NCBI GenBank assembly: GCA_016212695.1
Contig: JACREX010000009.1
Location: forward strand, 1 to 33,196
From: Bacteroidia bacterium
Lineage (GTDB): Bacteria; Bacteroidota; Bacteroidia; Bacteroidales; GWF2-35-48
Length of the DNA stretch: 33,196 nucleotides
Direction: 5' to 3'
The notes beneath the pieces were generated by a model, which saw nothing but the letters and a program-made list of their open reading frames with translations, was not told the origin of the DNA and did no database searches. A program made the translations under genes and the position numbers. Positions 29,724 through 33,196 of the stretch are shown here, one piece after another. Numbering within the stretch: position 1 is the first letter of the stretch; every line of letters begins with the position of its first letter.

Positions 29724-29883
29724 TTTTTATAATACCGGTTACGCTGCTTATACTGGTTCTTAATAGATTTACGAATGTAAAAATATTTAGAATCCAGTTA
29801 TACTGAGCAAATGAGTTTGGCTTTTTCGAAAACTCATTTAGTCGAAGTATAAACATTTTTTCAAAATAATTAATTCTTTGAAA
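29724..29883 (-). pseudogene. Remnant of a primase-helicase 3' end, interrupted
   Basis: Read on the minus strand, FQRINYFEKM (29883-29854) and then, after 101 inserted bases, YKQRNRYYKKL and a stop match the end of the intact helicase, RIDYFEKMYKKRNRYYKKL. At DNA level the two flanks are 23/24 and 32/33 identical to 30703-30726 and 30671-30703. Similarity stops abruptly upstream. So only about 22 codons of a helicase tail are kept here, directly before a RhuM gene. Confidence 0.8.
29753..29853. mobile_element. 101-bp double-hairpin element (copy 1)
   Basis: This insertion splits a helicase tail. It contains hairpin 1 (ACTGGTTCT with AGAATCCAGT, 29752-29798, one bulge) and hairpin 2 (ATACT-GAGC outside a perfect 10-bp stem AAATGAGTTT/AAACTCATTT, closed by AGTCGA-AGTAT, 29797-29851). 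TATA flanks it on both sides, a possible target duplication. It has no coding capacity, so it would need an enzyme supplied elsewhere, as MITEs do. Confidence 0.65.
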
Positions 29884-29966
29884 TTTTCCACAACATAAAT
29901 TTTTAATTAACGTGTGCTTTGGGTGTATGGCATTTGTTCAATTTGGTGTTTGATATTCTGCCATAT

Positions 29967-30661
29967 TTATTTTTCCAATTTTTTATTTTCTTTTTTAGGA
30001 GGTAAAAAATTCTCACCCGTTACAACACTTTTCCCTGTTTTGGCCTCTAATTCTTTACGGGCATTTTTGGCTACTGCTCCGCCTTTTTTACCTGCCTGTG
30101 CATTTTGCCGTAATCCTTCAGCCTGTTCTGTTTCGGCAATTTGCCTTGTGGAAAGTTCTGCAAGGGCGGTAAAAATAAGTTCCGCTTCACTCATGTGATC
30201 TCTGAGGTTTTGCGATTTTAAACCCTTTAAATCTTTGTGCTTTTTTACAGTAAGCCCAGTCCATTCCAAGTGAATGATGTTTGTGAGTAAAGCAAACTCA
30301 TCTTTTTCTTTTATACCAGCATCCGTTCATATCCTACTTTGGCTAACCATTGCTTAAAGGGTTCTGCTTTGGGGCTGGGGATGGATTGGATGAGGCGGAG
30401 AATATGCTCAACATTACCACCTAATGTTTTCCTTTTTTTCCCATCGTGCGTAAGCATTTCTACCTGGGGACAATTTGTCCCTATGTAGAGCCCCAACTCG
30501 GAATCTCTTTTTCTGAGTTTTTTTAAATAGTCTGTAGGATTTATAGAATCGGTAAGGGCTTGCACAATATCTACCACCGAAAAATACCATACCTCTTTTT
30601 CATAATCGTAATATCTACGAACTTGCCTGCTTTCAAATAACACTAAATTTTGATTACTCAT
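29967..30661 (-). pseudogene. BRO-N / KilA-type antirepressor gene, deleted and frameshifted
   Basis: The first part (30661-30311, 116 residues) is a BRO-N domain: RYYDYEKEVWYFSVVDIVQA, ILRLIQSIPSPKAEPFKQWL, AKVGYER, then a premature stop. The second part, in another frame from about 30323 to 29967, carries the family's C-terminal half: DAGIKEKDEFALLTNIIH, EWTGLTVKKHKDLKGLKSQN, LRDHMSEAELIFTALAEL and GKKGGAVAKNARKELEAKTG. Intact relatives join these through about 50 more residues, so an internal piece was lost at the joint. Its ATG overlaps the helicase stop (ATGA). The N-terminal product alone may still be made. Confidence 0.83.
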
Positions 30662-32799
30662 ATTTTCTTTAGTTTTTTATAATACCGGTTACGCTTCTTA
30701 TACATTTTTTCAAAATAATCAATTCTTGAATCCCTGTAATCAAAAATCACTGGAGGTTTTCCTGAGCGCTGAATCCTACCGATGTACTGAATTAGCTTGC
30801 CTTGGAAAGCAAAGGGATAAACGATAAACAAACATTCCAAATTATCCAGGTCAACGCCTTCTCCAAAATACTGACCTGTTGATATAACAATTTTATAATG
30901 CCCCTGTTTTAATTGTTCCAACTTGCTTTTGCGACTACTCTCTGAATCATCGCCATGAATTGTAATTGTTTCAAATTTATCTTTTAAATATAAATTTAAA
31001 ATGTCAACATGCGCCTTTCTTTCTGTTAGAATCAAAATTGTTTTAAACCTGTTTATATTGCTTTCAATGTCTTGGATAATCAGGGAATTTCTCTGGGTGT
31101 CATGAATTAAAATCCGTGATATTGTTTCGTATTTATCAATTTTATAATCAAATGGAGCGAATAAATTTGTTTCTCTGATATTTATTTCTGCTGAATTATT
31201 CTGCCGTTTGATTTGCTCAGTCTGCTCAGCATGGTATAAAATATTACCAATATAAATGTAAATTAATTTTTCATCATTGTTTTTTCTTTTTGGTGTTGCA
31301 GTCAGCCCATATAAATAATATGAATTAAAATTCACAATGGCTTCTCTGAATGATTTTGCCGGAATATGGTGGCATTCATCAACGATTATTATTCCAAAAC
31401 GATTTGAAATTTTTTCAATTTTATCACTTCTTGCTAACGATTGTATCATTGCAATTGTGATTTCTTTGCCAATTTTGAATTTCTGATTTCCGATTTGTCC
31501 AATTTCTGATTTAGGTATTTTCAGGAAACTTTGTATTCTGTCTATCCACTGATCAAAAAGCTGTTTGCGATGTACAATTATTAAGGCCGGTTGCTGTTTT
31601 TGTGCAATGATTTCAAGACCTATAATTGTTTTACCTGAACCGGGAGGAGAAACGATTACACCAAAATCTTTATCTGCAATTTTTTCAAGAGCCATTTCCT
31701 GATGTGGCAACAATTCTATTTCTGAATCAATTTCAATGGGTTCAAGTTTTCTGCGGTTATCAATTATTTTAAAAGCGATGTTTTCTTTTCTGCAAAATTG
31801 TACAATATTTGAAACAAAACCTCTTGGAATCATCACTCCTTCTGGTGTTTCTTCAATCAATCGGAAATACTTTTCTAAATTAAAAGTTGATTTGCCTATA
31901 TTCTTTTTTACAAGATAATCTGAATTAAGAAAATTAAGGTTATCCCTAAGAAAGGAAATCAGCTTTTTGTTTAATTGAATGCGTTTCAGGAAAACCTGAT
32001 TGCTGATAATAATTTCAAGTTCAAAAATATTATTTTCTGTTGGTGTGGTAGTAAAAATATCTTTTGGTTTTTGATTGAAAAAATCTTCATATAACTTTGA
32101 AAATTGTTCCTTTTTTAGTTTCCGGATATTTTTTAAATATTCCCATTGATCAGGAAAAGGCTCAAATGTTTCTGGATTCAGAAAACAGGAATTACCTTTT
32201 GCAAATGCTTTTCCGTTTAAAGGTAATGCAATCAAATTACCTAATGCTTTGCCAGAATGAAAATCCTGGTTTGGGAAAAGCCTGTCAAAACTTGGTTCTT
32301 TCTCGAAATGTGATACAATTCCTGATTCTCGTAGCAACTCAAACATGATTTTTCGGCTTTGCTCCGCAGGAAAATTTTCTTCGAAGAAAATCCATAAATG
32401 CCCGCCATTACCTGAACGGGAACATTCAATATAAGCAGGAATATTAAAGTCAGTACAGGTTTTATAAAGTTGTTTAATTGTATCTCTCCAATTTTCTTTG
32501 TCAAAATCTGCTGCAATAAAACAGGATGTGTTATCTTCTAAAAGCGGATAAACACCGATAGTATCTTTGCCTGAAAGATGATTTGTTATTGCTTCATCGC
32601 TAAAGGGTAAATACTCTTTCTTTGTGTAATCTTTGAATGTCCCTCCGGTTGCTTTATGTTTGTTGTAATCGCTCCAGTCCACTTTATAAGCAGGCATGTA
32701 TCCGCTTTTATCTTCTTTTTCCCAACGTACAGCATACACATCCTGCCTGCCTTTGAACAAGGATTTGAATAATGGAATATGGTCAGGATGAAAATTCAT
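30658..32799 (-). CDS. Primase-helicase fusion (AEP primase plus SF2 helicase, TOTE type)
   Basis: A 713-residue protein. Residues about 70-200 form an archaeo-eukaryotic-primase domain with the acidic motif ADFD (97-100) and SGNGGHLWIFF (129-139), then FDRLFPNQD. Residues about 360-690 form a superfamily-2 helicase: SPPGSGKT (384-391), VDECHHIP (473-480), LTATP (499-503), GEGVDLDN (646-653) and QYIGRIQRSG (671-680). Pfam names this primase after TOTE conflict systems, thought to act against invading DNA. A nuclease partner is not visible. Its ATG overlaps the stop of a truncated RhuM gene, and its stop overlaps the BRO-N ATG. It is the only intact gene in the right-end block. Confidence 0.85.
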   Translation of the reverse strand: MNFHPDHIPLFKSLFKGRQDVYAVRWEKEDKSGYMPAYKVDWSDYNKHKATGGTFKDYTKKEYLPFSDEAITNHLSGKDTIGVYPLLEDNTSCFIAADFDKENWRDTIKQLYKTCTDFNIPAYIECSRSGNGGHLWIFFEENFPAEQSRKIMFELLRESGIVSHFEKEPSFDRLFPNQDFHSGKALGNLIALPLNGKAFAKGNSCFLNPETFEPFPDQWEYLKNIRKLKKEQFSKLYEDFFNQKPKDIFTTTPTENNIFELEIIISNQVFLKRIQLNKKLISFLRDNLNFLNSDYLVKKNIGKSTFNLEKYFRLIEETPEGVMIPRGFVSNIVQFCRKENIAFKIIDNRRKLEPIEIDSEIELLPHQEMALEKIADKDFGVIVSPPGSGKTIIGLEIIAQKQQPALIIVHRKQLFDQWIDRIQSFLKIPKSEIGQIGNQKFKIGKEITIAMIQSLARSDKIEKISNRFGIIIVDECHHIPAKSFREAIVNFNSYYLYGLTATPKRKNNDEKLIYIYIGNILYHAEQTEQIKRQNNSAEINIRETNLFAPFDYKIDKYETISRILIHDTQRNSLIIQDIESNINRFKTILILTERKAHVDILNLYLKDKFETITIHGDDSESSRKSKLEQLKQGHYKIVISTGQYFGEGVDLDNLECLFIVYPFAFQGKLIQYIGRIQRSGKPPVIFDYRDSRIDYFEKMYKKRNRYYKKLKKI

Positions 32800-33050
32800 T
32801 CAATACTGCGATTTACCTCCCTGTTGCCCTCTAAACGAACTATTAAGAAATCCTTAATAGTTGACTTAGGGTCTAATTCACCTTCATCAAAAATATTTTT
32901 CAGGTGCATATTAATATTCGGAATAGTAGTTTGAAACAGTTCCGCCATTAGTTTTTGTGTAAGCCAAACCGTTTCGTTTTCTAAGCGAACTTCTAATTTT
33001 GTTTCGCCTTTTTCGGTAGTATAAATTATTATCTGCGAATTATTTTCCAT
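32796..33050 (-). CDS. RhuM-family N-terminal domain, truncated
   Basis: The 84 residues match the start of RhuM proteins: IIIYTTEKGETKLEVRLENE, TVWLTQKLMAELFQTTIPNI, NMHLKNIFDEGELD and LEGNREVNRSIE. Members continue IEYYNLDAI, but here a stop follows IE and the helicase starts inside it (ATGA overlap). So it is either a 3'-truncated gene joined to the helicase or a stand-alone DNA-binding product that sets helicase translation. It starts within the tail of another helicase remnant. Confidence 0.75.
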   Translation of the reverse strand: MENNSQIIIYTTEKGETKLEVRLENETVWLTQKLMAELFQTTIPNINMHLKNIFDEGELDPKSTIKDFLIVRLEGNREVNRSIE

Positions 33051-33067
33051 TGCTTGTTATTTTTAAC

Positions 33068-33196
33068 TTTTTATAATAACGGTTACGCTGCTTATACTGG
33101 TTCTTAATAGATTTACGAATGTAAAAATATTTAGAATCCAGTTATACTGAGCAAATGAGTTTGGTTTTTTCGAAAACTCATTTAGTCGAAGTATAA
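33068..33196 (-). pseudogene. Second interrupted helicase tail and double-hairpin element (copy 2)
   Basis: This 129-base stretch is identical to 29724-29852 at 127 positions (changes near the left end and in the hairpin-2 loop). It again encodes NQYKQRNRYYKKL before a RhuM start, then the double-hairpin element from 33097 to the window end. Whether a helicase body lies beyond is unknown. Because the window ends exactly where the repeat is known, assembly probably broke here. Confidence 0.8.

Noticed and set aside
29884-29966. New small gene after the BRO gene (ATG GCA GAA TAT...)
   Set aside because: The frame stops after eight codons and nothing recognisable follows.

Overview
The window looks like one complete contig from an uncultured Bacteroidota bacterium. 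The gene order points there: map follows secY, eno follows rplQ, and there is no tuf gene between fusA and rpsJ. So do the Bacteroidota-type promoter (TTTG, 19 bp, TAnnTTTG) in front of rpsL, a zinc-less bL36, and a leftover type IX secretion sorting domain. Every supported gene is on the minus strand. Both window ends fall inside repeats: a 14-bp tandem array at base 1, and the second copy of a 129-bp repeat ending exactly at base 33196. Assembly probably stopped at those repeats.

Reading in the direction of transcription, 19807 down to 259 is a nearly unbroken str-S10-spc-alpha superoperon. It holds rpsL, rpsG, fusA, rpsJ, then rplC to rplO, secY, map, infA, rpmJ, rpsM, rpsK, rpsD, rpoA, rplQ and eno. 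It makes most of the ribosome core, EF-G, IF-1, the Sec channel, methionine aminopeptidase, the RNA polymerase alpha subunit and enolase. Most gaps are a few bases. The wider gaps at the distal end carry short arrays with a 7-bp period, some followed by inverted copies that could fold into hairpins.

The middle (20009-29172) is a housekeeping or accessory block. It has a secreted formylglycine-generating-enzyme-like lipoprotein or signal-peptide protein, an orphan T9SS sorting domain, a membrane protein fused to a NUDIX hydrolase, a ModE/LysR-type winged-helix regulator with a possible operator, an M23 peptidase, leucyl-tRNA synthetase with an enlarged insertion before its KMSKS motif, and a NapH/CcoG-like polyferredoxin with two degenerate heavy-metal-associated-like domains. 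More heptamer repeats sit between these genes.

The right end (29311-33196) is the most unusual part. A primase-helicase of the type linked to TOTE conflict systems alternates with RhuM and BRO-N regulator genes. One helicase is intact; two others survive only as 3' ends, each interrupted by the same roughly 100-bp double-hairpin element. Both the downstream RhuM gene and the BRO gene have lost their middles and changed frame. The layout, helicase end then regulator start, occurs three times and looks like an array of decaying cassettes.
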